64,000 bases of DNA. It comes from Nageia nagi (taxonomy: Eukaryota > Pinophyta). Made by a program: the position numbers and the translations under genes. Location: contig JBITNC010000002.1 in the NCBI GenBank assembly GCA_050084985.1, positions 7,936,001 to 8,000,000 of the forward strand, read 5' to 3'. Of the stretch, positions 11,641 through 25,000 are shown in pieces; the first letter of the stretch is position 1; every line of letters starts with the position of its first letter. The notes beneath the pieces were generated by a model. The model was not told the DNA's origin. It saw nothing but the letters and a program-made list of their open reading frames with translations, and did not search any database.

Positions 11641-13200
11641 CTTTCATTCCTCTCTTTCCATATTTGCCAAAGAGTATGTGCCAAAATAAAATTCCATATT
11701 CCTTCTCTTATTTTACTAGATTTACTTGGGGTACATTGAATGATGATTTCTTTTAAGGTTTTTGGGAAGGCTCCCTAAACGTTAAACTCCTTCATTAATT
11801 TATTACATATCTTTGATGTGAAGTTACAAGGAATGAAAATGTGATCTTTTGATTCTTCTTCTCTATGGCATAAATTACATCAGTTTGGGATCTAGATAAC
11901 TTCCCTTTGAAGATTATCTCTTGTTTCTAGTTTGTTGTGTGCATCCAACCACATAAAGAATGAAATTTTAAGTATTAGTCCCTTTAGCCAGATCATGTTC
12001 CATAGTTCCTTATTTTCTTCACATGTCTCCTTATTCAACCATCTAAGTGCATGTATAACCATATATTCACCTAATTTGCAAATTGTTAAATTAGGAGTAT
12101 CCTTTTCATTATTGGACTTTCTTTCCCCTTGCTTCAAATCCCTAATGACTCTTTTAAATTGTTCTTCACTCTCCTTGTCTAGAGGCTCTTTAATCTACCA
12201 TCTTCCTTCCTGACTATTAAAGTAATCCCTTACCCAAACTTCTTGCTCCTTAATTGATCATTCTACCCCTCTCCTTAGCTTCTTGTAGCTTATTAAAGGT
12301 CTCTCTCTTATCCAAGCATCTTCCCATAAACAATAGAGTCTCCCTTGCCTATGGACCAACTTGTATTTCTTATTAGGATGTCTCTAATATCTACTAGTCC
12401 ATTCCAAAATGGAGATCCATAGGGTGGTTTTCCACCATTATGATTGAATTATTATTTTCCAAATAGTTAGCCTTACATATACTAATCCACTCTCTATCCT
12501 CTTCCTTTCCTAGTTTTAAAGCCATCTTTCCTCTTAGAGCCTAATTGAAGTGCTTCATTCTCCTCAAGTCTATTCCCCTCTGCTTCTTTCCCTACATATT
12601 TAATTCCATGCTACTAATGAAAATTTCTTTCTTTTTATTCCACCATCCTAGAGAAACCTTCAACAAATTTGATCTATTATTTTGATGGTTGTCCTTGGCA
12701 TTTTAAATACCATGGCATTGTAAATGAACATACTTTGAAGTATATGTTTGATCAGTAGTACTTTTGCAGCATAGATCAAAATTTTGCCTTTCCAACCTAA
12801 TAACTTCTCATTTACTTTGTCTAATAGGCTATGCCAATAATTGGTCCTAATTCTACCTATAAGAGTGGCATGCCTAGATATTTAGTTGGGAGTTCCTCCA
12901 TTTGGCATCCAAATATCCTCGCAAATTTATTTTGATTCTTGTTCATGGAGTTCAATAGGTATATCTTAGTTTTTTGCATATTCACTCTTTGGTGTGATGC
13001 TTTTTCATACAATCTTTTTAAATTACTTAGCTTCACTTTTTGTGGCCTACCCTATGAGCATTGTGTCATCAACATATTGGTGGTATGTTACTAGCTCACA
13101 CCATTTCACTGGTCTTATCCCAAAAAAATTCTTACCAAGTTGAATTTGCTTAATAGCTCTCTCTAAAGCCTCATTATTATAAAGAGATAGGGTGAGATGG
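11640..13200 (-). pseudogene. L1-type LINE ORF2 relic (RT palm to zf-RVT)
   Basis: On the minus strand, QYVDDTMLIG at 13048-13079 is the reverse-transcriptase catalytic box of plant L1 elements ((F/Y)xDD). Further downstream, 11892-12035 reads IWLKGLILKISFFMWLDAHN then KLETRDNLQR, the zinc-binding zf-RVT region that follows RT in plant LINEs. The spacing fits an L1 ORF2 C-terminal half. Many stops and frameshifts lie between, and the endonuclease and N-terminal RT are missing. It is a truncated, dead copy. Confidence 0.7.
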
Positions 13201-13259
13201 GATCTTGGCCTTATCTTAGCCCTCTCTCTTATAAAAAGAATCCCACTAATTCACCATTC

Positions 13260-14840
13260 ACTATTACTGAAAATTTAGGTGTGGTTGAACAATAAACATA
13301 TGCACAAAACAAAATGATATTATATAGGATATTTTGGAGTCAACTTCCATTTTAATAAGTTTAATGGACTCTTGTCCCAAACATCTTGCATCAAGGTATA
13401 AAGAAATGTCATTTAACGACCCCAAACCAAATGATACAACATAAGGAGATGAATAATTAACAATATTGATAAACAATCAGTGGACTCAACAAATAACACA
13501 AAAAGGCTTGAAACCAAATTTCAACTTAATGTGTAAGACATGCTCTAGCTCTAGTCAACTAAGAAGAAATGATGTCTAACAATTCCAAGACCTTGCACAT
13601 ATAGAGAAATTCAAACAAGCATGTACCAAACAATGATTGATGACATATATAAACCAAGTGATAGTAGGAGTCAAGTGACTATGGTTCTTGAATTCCCAAA
13701 AAAGGTAAATGTTGTTATTAGAAACAAGATTTTAGGATCATTGTGTAGGATTTTGGAGTTACAATTATCATAAAAGAATTAACTAATGAAATGACTTAAA
13801 CCTAATAAAGATAACACAAACTTATAGTTCTTACAAGTCATGAAGAATAAAAGATGAGCCTAAGTTGAAAAGGTTCATAACAACCTTCGTTCGAACTTTG
13901 GGCCTTAATTCTTCTCTAGCAATAATGCATCGACACACAAAATAGGTGTGCCATGCAAAATTGCATGATGAATCCTCAATAGTACCATCCAAACTCAAGA
14001 TCATTTGTTAGAGGTGCCTAATTACAATATAATGAAAGTATAAAGGCAATGGTAGCAATTGTGCGCAAAATCCAAACGTAATGATAGCAATTGTATGCAA
14101 AATCCAAACTTGATAGATAATGATAAGAAACATTGGTCACAAATTGTATATCACATTTCTCTCAAAATTCAAATTGATTTTTCAACCAAGACTTTTCCTC
14201 TTTTATAAATTTGCTCCTCCTTTAGCCCAGATGCCTCAATATATACAAAAATCATCAATAATCCTTCAAATATAATAATAAATCAATTATTTTATTTAAA
14301 TACCTACAATATGAATTTTAAATAAATTAAACATTAAATTTATATGTCTACATATGATTTACTTCAAAAATTAAAATAATAAAATCCAAATCAATTTAAT
14401 AGCTAAATACCTAATGTTACCACCCAATATTTTATCAATAAATTTTTCGACTTTTTCCTCAATTTAGGTGTTTAGAAAAAAAATTGTTTTAATTAAACAA
14501 AAACACCTAAAAATTAAATAATCCAAAATCCAAAAAATAACAAATTTGTCAAGATCACATATTTTTATCACCAAAAGAGTTTGGACCGTTGGGTAGTATC
14601 TCTTACCTTAGAGGCAAGTGCATATTCTAGACATTAACATGGAAATCGGTATTAATGAGACCGTTGAATATCATCCTCTAAGTTTGATCACAAGCATATA
14701 CCCTAAACATGAGTGGAACTATGAACTACTTAACCGTTGAATGACAAGCTTCGAAATCTCTCTTTCAAAGCCAAGTGCTCATTCTAGACACTAAAAGGTG
14801 GAATTCGATTCTCATCATGATCCAAAAATCAAAATGACCT
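13260..14840. other. AT-rich non-coding stretch upstream of the repeat array
   Basis: I see no gene, LTR pair or strong repeat here. It may be the 5' part of the element whose ORF begins at 15988, but I found no left boundary. Confidence 0.4.
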
Positions 14841-14879
14841 TATTTTTCCATAACTAAACTTAAAACGATGAATTTTGAC

Positions 14880-15900
14880 TATCTTTTATGTTCCCTTTAT
14901 CGCATCCACTTAGAAGTCAACCTCGAAGTGACTAGATAGTTTTCCTTGGTCGTATTTTCTTAAAGTTTCATCTCGAAGCGACTCACATGCTTCTTTGGTC
15001 GCACCCACTAGAATTGCAACCCAAAGCAACTAAAGGCTTCAATCTTATCGCACCCACTCGAGAGCCAACCTGAAGCGGCTAGTCGCACTGACTTCAAGAC
15101 CAACGCACACCACCTAAAGCCACTTTCTCATTACTCCTCCATCATTTGATCTAGGGAAACATTCACCCGATCTCTGCCATGTATCCATAAATGTCATTTT
15201 CATCTATAAATAGTTGGATCGCCCCTTCATTTTTCACTTAGCATTTCATCATTCCTTAGTCGGATATCGTAGACCTCCTAGCTAGCACAACCAAGAAATA
15301 ATGTTTATCGCATCGAGCTGACCTGTTAGCTAAAGCGACCGTCGTTGTCGCAAGGTGTAGAAGACTGAGCTAAAGCGACTAACAAGCCCCTCTTATCTTG
15401 TCCATTCCTTGCAACCTACTTAGATCCAACCACACAATCCAAGGTCCATAGGACTTAGCTGAATCATGACCCTACCTCCTTTGTTGCATCATATTGCTTC
15501 ATAACTTAACACAACTAAGTTTGGTATTTGTCACATCATGTTATCCTTAGACTTGAAGCAACCAGATGCATTGAAAACTTGTAAGAAATCCTGTTGTTGC
15601 ATGGATTTAAGTTTTATCTCATAGCTAATAAGGCATTATGTAGTCACATCTAATTGAATATCAACTAGGAGCGACCAAGCTTCTCAGTTGTCACATTACC
15701 TTGTTTTCCAAACCGTAGTGACTATAGACATGTGAAATTGCTAAGTCACTTAGTTGTTGCACCGTTTTTCACTTCAACTTGAAGCGACCAAGACATTACA
15801 TTTTTGCATTACGTTGAATTCATACCCAAAGCGACCTAGTCAAATTCTACTAGTCGCACCCACCTATGTATCTAACTCGATGCGACTAAAGCAAAATGAG
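14880..15900 (+). repeat. Degenerate tandem array of GTCGC/GCGAC units
   Basis: Imperfect units of roughly 50-60 bp repeat across about 1 kb. Each carries GTCGCACCCAC near one side and CCGAAGCGACTA or a close variant at the other (for example CTCGAAGCGACTCACATGC, then TTGGTCGCACCCACTAG). GTCGC and GCGAC are reverse complements, so each unit can fold into a small hairpin. A TATA-like CTATAAATAG lies inside at 15204-15213. The array ends just before the 15988 ORF. Confidence 0.65.
15204..15213 (+). promoter_or_regulatory. TATA-like promoter element upstream of the unknown ORF
   Basis: CTATAAATAG followed by a GC-richer and then pyrimidine-rich stretch, about 780 bp before the ORF. A pyrimidine tract ending in TTTCAG at 15985, two bases before the ATG, looks like a 3' splice acceptor, so a 5' leader intron is possible. 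Both are inferred from sequence only. Confidence 0.4.
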
Positions 15901-15987
15901 TCATTTTGAAAAATAAAATTTTGATAAAATTTTGCTCTTTCATTTTGTCTCGAAATGATGGCTAATTTGATCTTTGTCTCTTTCAGG

Positions 15988-18900
15988 ATGAGCAAGTCAA
16001 AGAAAGACATAGGTGGCTACTCCCAGCTCACCAAAAGTAGTTTTGTTGAGCTTAAAAAGGATGAGAAACCCAAGCAGAGAGCTTGATACTATAACAAACT
16101 TGAGAATATTAGACACCCAAAGTGGAACCATACAGACCCAGTATTCATGTTAAGAGAAGCAAAGGAGGTCAAAGAAAAAGATATCCTACATTCTTTAGTA
16201 CTTTTCACGATTGCAGTACTCCTTTTTCTGTGAATTTTCTAGAATGTCCCATACATCACTAAACACACTAACTCTGCAAACCGAGTGGTTAATGATGCAA
16301 ATAGAAACATGATTATAGGTTTGACCAAGGAGGGTATCAAGAAAGCTATGGGCTGGTCAAACAAGGATATCATTTTCACACAAAAAGATGTTGATTAAAA
16401 GTATGAGGAATACAATAATAGACATAGGCCAAGTGACTTCATCAGGTCTTTATTGAAGCCAAAGAACCATGGCCTAGCCCATAAAGCCATCATGAAGACT
16501 CAAAGATGTTTGTTCCATGACAACACAAACAAAGCCATTAGCTTTCTGTGTAGGATTTTGGGAAAATCAACTGATATTTGTTTTGAGATGGATTTGTTCG
16601 ATTTCCTATACAAAGTCAACAAAGGAGAAAGCATTTGTTGGAGCCAGGTTATCAACGATTAATTGATATTTTCGCTATTGAAAGGGAAGAACTAGCCTCA
16701 AGCCCATGGTATCAAGAAGGTTATATTCAATCAAAAAGTTGCTATCTACATGGGCTACCCCAAATTTCATAAGGTCGAGGAGTGGAGTTACATCCAAATG
16801 AGGACTGATGAATGGGAGTATGCGATAATCAAAGAGATGAAAGGGGCACAACATGTCCCTAGGATTTCCATTGAAGCTTTTGATTTTTTGAAGAGGTTTA
16901 CTAATTTCTATTTGAGGAATTTGATAACTCTTACAATAGAGTATTTGGCGCAGATGTGGCTCCCCTCAAATTGCCACGTTATCTCAATGATAGAATGGTG
17001 TTTCTAGAGTTTGTCAAGCAAGTCTTCTATTTCCATGAAAACTTTGCCAAGGAAAAGAAAGAGGCACCCATCAAGATGCCTATCACCCTATCTTGGTATT
17101 GTTGCAACAATTGGTTGCAAGCTAATACAATTAAATGTGAAATTGAAGGGTATGGTATTGATAAGCATGTATTGAAAACAAATTATGATCCAATTGGAGT
17201 CGTTGATAGGTTTTGTCAAAAATTTCATACGAATTACAAACATCACTCTCTCAGCCACTTTGAAAAGTATAGAAATGTATGCTCAGAGCTGGAAATCCAA
17301 AGAATCTCATAACAATTGGCCCAAGAAGAAAGGAAGAAAAAGGAAGGAAAATCAAGAGGTGGAAGCCATAGGAGTTGTCCATAATAGTCTGAAGCTCAAC
17401 AAATAGTTGACTAGGATATTGCCAAAGATACTAATTTCAATCAATTCGACTCAATGCAAGGGGTTGATGTGTTAAACACAATTAATGGACCTACTTCTGA
17501 GGCTGTACATCCCAAGTCTCATTTTGAAAGCAGAGAAAGTAGTTATGTCGTTGCCCCTAGTGGAAACCCTTCTTCTAGTCGCAGTTCTTCAAGGAGTTCA
17601 AACGATTTCGATGATGATAATCGGTCTAAATCAAGTAGAAGCGATACAAGGTCTAGGAGTCGCAAAGTCCAAAGAGAAGAGGAGCAATCTGATGGAGGGA
17701 ATGAGAGACAAGCTTAAGAAATTTTTTCAGGAATATCAAGATCCTAGCTTGGAGACAAACACCCACACAGAGGGAGAAAATGATTATGTGAACATCATAG
17801 ACTCTGAAGAAGGAGAAATTAAGGAAAATGCACCTATTCCCCATGGGGGTTCTTCTGGTTTAGATTTAATTGCTACTTATTCTTCCTCTGCCCCAGAAGT
17901 GTCACATCAAGATAAAATGATTTCAGATATTTCGACACAACAGGCCATGAAGGGTTCTACACAAACTACGGAGCGCTCGACTACAAGGTCTGAGGCAAAG
18001 AAAGATTCCACTCCCCATTAAAGCTTTGTTTCACAGAAATCTTCATCTAAACAATCATGCAGAGAAGTCAGAGAAGATGGTGATGATGGGGTTAATGATG
18101 GCGACGATGATGAGGAGGAGAATGATAAGAGAATAAAGAAAAGGAAGCAAGATGAGCACGATAAACAAATTTCCACTACCGATGATAATGCTACTCTCGA
18201 CCATCTTAACTAAGAAAATATTTTGAAGAATATAGACATTGATGCATATTTAAAGAGGCTTGAAGAAATTAGCAACAGAAACGAAGGAGAAGAATAAGCC
18301 ATAGGCAAAGAAGCTGCTCCAATTCCACAAAGTTCGTCGACTATTGTAGAATTTGGGAAAGAGACTCTACGTGTTAACAAACTTTCAACCAATGTCAAAA
18401 AGCCTAAATATAAAAGACAAATAAACGTTAACACCATGGAGTACAACATTGGGCCTCTTGGAATAGAGTCAAATGAATATATCATTGATCAGGGTACCAA
18501 GAACATAACGAAGTTAGTTCAAGAGAAAGAATCAGAGGTTAAATAAACTTAAGAGTGAAATGAGGAAAATGAAGAAACCTTCTAAGGAGTTTGATGAAAT
18601 GGGGGTTGATAAGAAAGAATTAAAATATAAATATAAAAAGGGTTGCAAATTTGAGAAAAGGATTGAAAAATTAATCAATAAAGCAACCAGAATCTTTCCA
18701 ATGCATATCACGACCTCATCTACCTTGATAATATCAATTTTCAATTGTATGATGTTAAGGCTGACATTAATAAATATGCAAATCAATGGTTAGCAGAAGT
18801 TCAAAATGTTGCAAGGATTGAACGGGAAGTTATCAATGATGAAGAATTATTGAATTTCAACAAAGAATTTTCGTTCTTTTTTTATTGGTTATCAAATGCA

Positions 18901-19270
18901 AAACTCAGGTGCAAGGCATCTAAAGAAGTTGACAAGGTGTACCAAGAGGATAGGGATATTATTGATTTGATTGACATCCCAACCCTGGATGACTACAACC
19001 AATGCAGAAGTGATGATGAAGTTAAAGCAAGCTTGATAGAACTTTTAGAGAAAAAATTAAAATCAAAGGTTTTTGAGGAAATTCTTGGAGCATACGAGCA
19101 CTACCTATCTTAGATCCCCAAGTTAAAATTGCACATCAACAAATCATGAAATAGGCAACAGGGCTAGCTATCTATCAATACCAAGGGTTAATGGAAGGAG
19201 GTGACAGTCTAAAACTTCTCGAGAGGAGAGATCAAGGTAAAGGTCGCAAAAATGATAGCCCAATTTCCTC
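15988..19270 (+). pseudogene. Uncharacterised long ORF, plus copy (broken)
   Basis: It begins MSKSKKDIGGYSQLTKSSF after an acceptor-like CTTTCAG. A hydrophobic segment (ILHSLVLFTIAVLLF) lies about 65 residues in. Then follows a conserved region: LTKEGIKKAMGWSNKD; ILGK.... with FDFLYKVNKGESICWSQVIN; MGYPKFHKVEEWSYIQMRTD then EWEYAIIKEMKG; LPRYLNDRMVFLEFVKQVFY; and IKMPITLSWYCCNNW. Next is a Ser/Arg and Asp/Glu-rich linker (17520-18180). The C-terminal half contains NIGPLGIESNEYIIDQ and a predicted coiled coil, ending near 19113-19270. Stops (first at 16084) and at least three frameshifts break it. It is collinear with the minus-strand copy at 22055-25320. There is no RT, protease, integrase or transposase motif. 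Function unknown. It is followed by a 1-kb LTR-like segment, so it is probably a retroelement extra ORF (env-like or gag-like by position, inference). Confidence 0.6.
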
Positions 19271-19339
19271 CCTCATCAATATTAAATTGAATATTAGTTA
19301 TTGTTTATGTTCTCAGTGGCATTGTAATGGAATTAAGGG

Positions 19340-20341
19340 TGTTAGAAAATTTTTATCCCCTTAATTTCCAAAGTTAGTCAAATTTTTGTCGTAGTTTCCA
19401 AACTATCTCTTTTTGAATTGGCTAGTTATCAAACTTAGCCAAATTTTGGTGGTTTTGTAATTAGGCTTTTTCTTAATTAGGTTTTTAAAATTAGGGTTTC
19501 TCAAGGAAGTTAGGGTTTTGTTTCAAACCTAACTACTTCTAGACATTATTTAAAAGCAAAGGAGCCTCATTTGTAACTCTCTCTCTAGCACTCAAATTTT
19601 GAAAGTTACACTTTGAAGCTTATGTAATACAAGATAGTATTTTTTGCATCTTACTTATGAATGTTTGTTTCTTTTATACTTATTTAAGTTATGAGATGAA
19701 TTTCAAGTCTACGCAATAATTCATTTCTTATACTTAGATCATTTTGCAAACTTAAAAAGCAATTAGCATTGGAGTTAGTAAAAGAATTATGACATATTAT
19801 ACAAGTTACGATGTATGATATTTCATAAAAGAAACTAATTCCTTGTGAATAAGAGTAAAAAAGACTAAGTGCGAGATAATCTACTTTGAGTTTATCACTT
19901 CTTACTTATAACTTGATTAATTTCAGCAAGAATTCTTCAACTTAGTTAAAATGGTTAAGTGATTATTTACTTTTCTAGAATTAATGGAATGATCAAAAGT
20001 TGTCATGGAAATAAACTAAATCTTTTCACATTTAGAGAAAAATATTAAAAAATACAAAAATATCCATTTAATAAGTGAAAAGATACTTGTGTGAAAAATA
20101 TTACTATCTTCTTTATAACTTAGATAGCTCAAGTAAATTTGATACAACCATGTTACAAACATTAAGTAATTGCATATTTTTCTAAAAATAATGGAGCAAG
20201 TATTTAATTTAAGTATGGGAAAGATTGTGAGAAAAATAACATAAATCTTAACACAACCCATAATCACTAAGTAAACATATCGAAAGCCACCTTGTTAAAA
20301 GGAGGATCTTAGATCCCTACTTTCCCCTTTCTCTCCTAACA
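19340..20341 (+). repeat. LTR-like segment after the plus-copy ORF
   Basis: It starts TGTTAG and ends CTAACA (perfect inverted ends), about 1.0 kb, preceded by purine-rich GGAATTAAGGG. It contains ATTATTTAAAAGC then GAGCCTCATTTGTA at 19550-19577, paralleling TATTTATAG...GCTCATTTGTAGGG in the 21-22 kb segment (minus strand). These are the expected features of a 3' LTR (U3, TATA, R/U5). No matching 5' LTR was found in the window, so it could also be a truncated element. Confidence 0.55.
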
Positions 20342-21084
20342 AGAAAAAGTTATTAACACCTAACTTTAATTTTTTCAAATATATATGAATCTATGAAAAT
20401 TAGAGATTGGGAAAAATTTATATTGATAAAAATCTGAATGATAAAGAATCATAGTCAATAGTACACGAAGCTTCAAACCTAATAGTACTTTATGATTAAT
20501 GTTAGTCTTTTGAGACATCACATATGATGTTGTTGAAGTATAAATATGATATAATGAAATATGATGATGATATAATGAAATATAAGGTTCAATCTTTTGT
20601 ACTAATAATTATGAAGTATGGAGGTTAGGTGAATACATAAATATAAGACAATACAAATCCATAAGAGTAATTCATGCACAAAGCCTAAACCTTAAAACAT
20701 GAAAATGTATCTTAATTAGCAATCGCTTGATAACATCAAGCATGATGTATACCTTTTCACATGATGGAGGTAAATATTTGCAAATTGTGGCATAATTTAG
20801 AAAAATGTAAAATAAGTAAACTTGTATTAAGGATGGGATTAGGTAAAAAGATATGCTAAAATTATCTTCCATTCACAATAGAGAAGCGTTTTACCAAAGG
20901 TTTGTCATCAATCATTTTCTAGTTGTATTTTTTCCTATCAGTAAAGATATGTATTGCAAGAATTAATTACTAGGGGTACACTGCAAAGCATTTGAATTAA
21001 TAATAAACATCAAAGCATAGAAGAAAAATGAACAGACAAGCTTTATGTTTGAAAACTTCTCCGCAACATCTGCATCAAACAATG
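20342..21084. other. AT-rich non-coding spacer
   Basis: No supported gene. It lies between the LTR-like end of one element and the left edge of the next. Confidence 0.4.
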
Positions 21085-22057
21085 TGTTGGGGGCTTTTTC
21101 TTTCCTACTCTATCATAGGCAAATTGACTTGCAAGGCTTCTAAAAGACACCAACACCTAGGTGTAAGGGCGTTACCCCTACCCGCTATGAGGATTGGTTA
21201 CCTCAAAGTTCTCGTGAAATGGATCTGCAAGAATAAACTCACAAGACTGACTAGGATGTTTAAAGTTGTTTCCAACTCAAATTCAAATGAAATTTGTTAA
21301 TCAAGGACTTAGAGTGTCCTTGTTTCCAGAAAATGGTTGTTTCTCAAACTAACAAAATAAAAGAGAGGTTGCAAAAGCCACAGAAAAAAATGAAAAATAA
21401 AAAAAATGGGTGTATACTAGACAGTGGTACATGCGTTGAGCATAAGTGCATATGGTCTCACTGACTAATGCAAGGATTGGGATCTACTTCTCTCAAGCTT
21501 GTTGTAAGCTCCACGCAATTTGTATCCTCTTCACTAGCCAACAACACGAATGGACTAGTGCGAGAAGCGTGAAGTGAAGGCAATGATGGTAAGAGGTAGG
21601 TCGTGGGTAGGTCTTTAATGGTGAAGTTCTTATCCTAAGCGATATTCAACAATTCTCTCATCCACCCCAACACAAGGTTTATGAAATGAACCAAGCAAAC
21701 TTGAGTTAAACAAGATAGCAGTATCATTCATTCATTCAAGACACACAACAAAGCATTCATAACATGTTCATAGTTCCAAAAATGAGAGTATTCACCATTC
21801 AATTACTTGAGATAATACCACATTCACAAATGGAGTATCTTGTTTATTTGGAAGTATTAGTTAAGTTTTCTCTCAAGTGCAAAAATGTCTAATCCCCTAC
21901 AAATGAGCCCAAATGGGCTATAAATAGTTTTGTGGCAACCCTAAGTGTTGCCCTAACCCTAATTGCATCTTTCAAGAAAACAAAGAGTGGTACCATAACA
22001 AATTGCCACATGGCATTACAAGATCCCTTCCAAACTTGTGGGAGCAAATCTTCATCA
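21085..22057 (-). repeat. 1-kb LTR-like segment of copy 1
   Basis: On the minus strand it runs from TGATGAAGATTTGCTCCCAC to CCCAACA. It contains AACTATTTATAGCCCATTTG (TATA-like) followed by GGGCTCATTTGTAGGGG. It closely matches 38646-39705 in blocks such as AAGGGCGTTACCCCTACC and GGGAGCAAATC(T/C)TCATC. It behaves like a 3' LTR placed after the ORF. Confidence 0.55.
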
Positions 22058-25000
22058 GTCAAAAGTTTGGGGATAAAATAATAAGTCTTTGCAAAAAATA
22101 AAATATTTTGAAGAAAATAAAATGAAATAAAAAAAGTATGAGGATGGTGGCCCTAAGGCCGCAACTCTGTCCTCGAAGTGCTCATCCAAGAATTTGGTTG
22201 TGAACTCCAAACCGCGAACCATCTCAAAGGTCTTCCCAAGGTTCTTCACCATGTGGCCTTCAACCTTGTTGATGATCTTATGCATCTCCATCTTCCAAGC
22301 ATGAGCCTTCTACATATGCCTAACATGGCTCCCAGTTTGATATGCATTGATGTCCTCAGTCATCAACAAGCTCTGGAATAGATGTCCCACCTCAGCAACT
22401 ACCAGGGATGAATCTTTGATGGTGGTGTCTTCCTCGAGGAACTTGACTTCATATTACACCTACTCCAACCTTGAGTTTGCTTTATCATTCATCTTCATGA
22501 CCTCCTTACTCACCTCCTGAAAGCGAGTACCCATCTACTGCACCATCCCCGAAGAAAACCAATAGTCATCACAAAAGCTAGCATCCTTCGATCTCTAATC
22601 CTGAGTCATCTAAAAGTTCTCAATGATTGGTCTCCGAGACTCTAACCTCCTGAGGAAATCAACCTTGTCCATCACAATGTCCTTTAGCTTTTATTCTTGA
22701 AAGGAGATCTTTTGCAAGGCATCCACGAACTATGCCACCACTGTTAATATGTCTTAAATCAACTCTTATTTAACAACCACCAATCCCTCCTTCAACAGTT
22801 TCAACTTCTTGAGCTCTTCGAGGTACCTTCAAGGATTCTATTTCTCTTATCAATCTCCTATGGCTGGCTAATTCTTCCTTCAAGCTCTTGATCTCTCTCT
22901 TTTTCTAGTCTGTCCTTGGTGATTGCATCTATGTTGGCTATGATCGTGTGCTTCCTACCCACAATTCCAAGAGGGCCTGTATTGATGATTTGATTTATTT
23001 GTTTGAGATCCCTAGGCCTTTATGGGTTAGCCTTATTCGTGTACATTATCTTGATGTGGACTATGTCATTGGTCATGTGTACATAGGTTTGGCTCTTTTC
23101 AGACAAGTGGAGCTCTCTCCAACTTGATCATTAGTCCCATCACCTCCAAACTCCTCTCTAACATCTATATTGAAAACGTTAAGGCACTCGTCTATATCTA
23201 CACCCCACTCATCATTTGGTGGTTGCTGGTGGGTCTCAATGATTGGCTCATGGTTAATCGTGATACTCTTCTTTTGCATTTTTGATGGCCTTGCCTCTTT
23301 ATTAACATTCTCTTCAAGTGCCTCTGATGACCATGATTGGGGTGTTCTCTACAACTCCACTCTCCTGAGAACTGATTCAGAAGTTGGACTCTTCCCTTTC
23401 CTACAAGAGGTGGAAGGTTTTGAAGAAACGAAATTTTGAACTACCTCCAAAATCCAAAGACTCCTGAGCATCTGAAATCTGAATAGGTTGAGTTGGGTTC
23501 TCTTCTCGTTCATCGTCCTCTCCTCGTTCATCTCCTTGACTATCGTTTAGCTCATACATCAAGCTAGAAGATGGAGACCCAAATGGTGGAATAACTGCAT
23601 ATGGGCGTTGGGTTGGCTCCCTAGGTGGTCTTTGTGGAGGGGATGGATTCTTCTGTCTGTTTCTCATGCACCTCACCACCTTGTTTGCCACCACATCTTC
23701 CAACTCTCTCACATCATGCTCATCCATAGTCTCCCTTATTCAACCACTATCTCAATTGGATTCCTCCCATGCATTGAAGCATATTGACCAACAAGTTCTT
23801 CAATTGTCAAAGGGTATTGTGTAACTCTGGATGTGGACTCTTCTTGTGACAACCTCTTGTCAATAGTGGCTTCTACCATCTCTTGCTACTTCTGAGCCTC
23901 CTCTTGCAATCTAGCATGAATCTTTTTCATCTCCACCTCACTACTCGTGTTCTTGAACAGCTCCTCATCTCCAAGTGGCTTATGCTCATAAGCCTTTTTG
24001 TGTTCTTTCATGTAGAAGCTATGGATTTTATCCTCCAACTCATAGTGGTTTGCAACGATCATCTTCTTGAAGTGGAATCTCTCCAACTCCTCTTTCATTG
24101 AATCCACATCTACCCAAGTACTACATTGATACTCTCCCACTATGATCGGCAAGTTAGAAGTGGTCAATTTCTTGTGCCACATGCTCATGCAAGTAGGCCA
24201 ACTGCCTCATCATCTCCATCAAGACCAGTCTGTTACTGACATACCTAGGCATTTAGTCCAGCTCCACAACTAATTCGTAAATTCTGATATAGGAATAGCA
24301 TTGGTGATGGATGAATAAATCTCCATGTTTCTTCAGTGCATCCTGTGCTAAGTTTGAGATCCTGGTCATCGTGACTTCACCTTTCAAGTCCTTATAAATC
24401 TCATACTCCCATCCATCATTTCTCATGAAGAAACTATCCCATCTTCTCTCGATCTTCCACTTGGGGTAGCACTTCCATGTGGCATATGTTCCCTTTTCAA
24501 TCCATGCTACCTCTCCTTGAGTCATGGGTCTATACTTGCCATAAAGCAACAAGTATACGAAGTATGAGTTGAGATAAAACTTCCGAGAAGTGCCCATTGA
24601 TGATAGTTGCTCTGCAAGAGTGTCACTCAATACCTTAATCCATCTAATCTTCTTACCCTTTCCCATCTCAACGATGAAGCCAAAAAACTCCTTCCTAAAC
24701 TTGGTTCCATCTTCTTTCCCTAGGAACTTGGACAACATCAAGATCATCAACTCTACGGAGAGGTAGAAGTTGTTGCGAGGGGCATTGATAAGAGTGTTTC
24801 CATTAAGGCCATGATGCTCTTCAAGCATCCAATCTCTAATGGTGAAGGCTGCCCTATTGGTGTCCTGGTAGAGGGCTAATAACTTTGCCTCACTGTATTC
24901 AACGTTCCCCTCTGCTGACCGCTGAAATGCCTTCTTGATAGCTTCAAGGCTAAAGTCCATGATAGCATCCCCCTTGTCCCTGAGCACTCTTTCACCCTTC

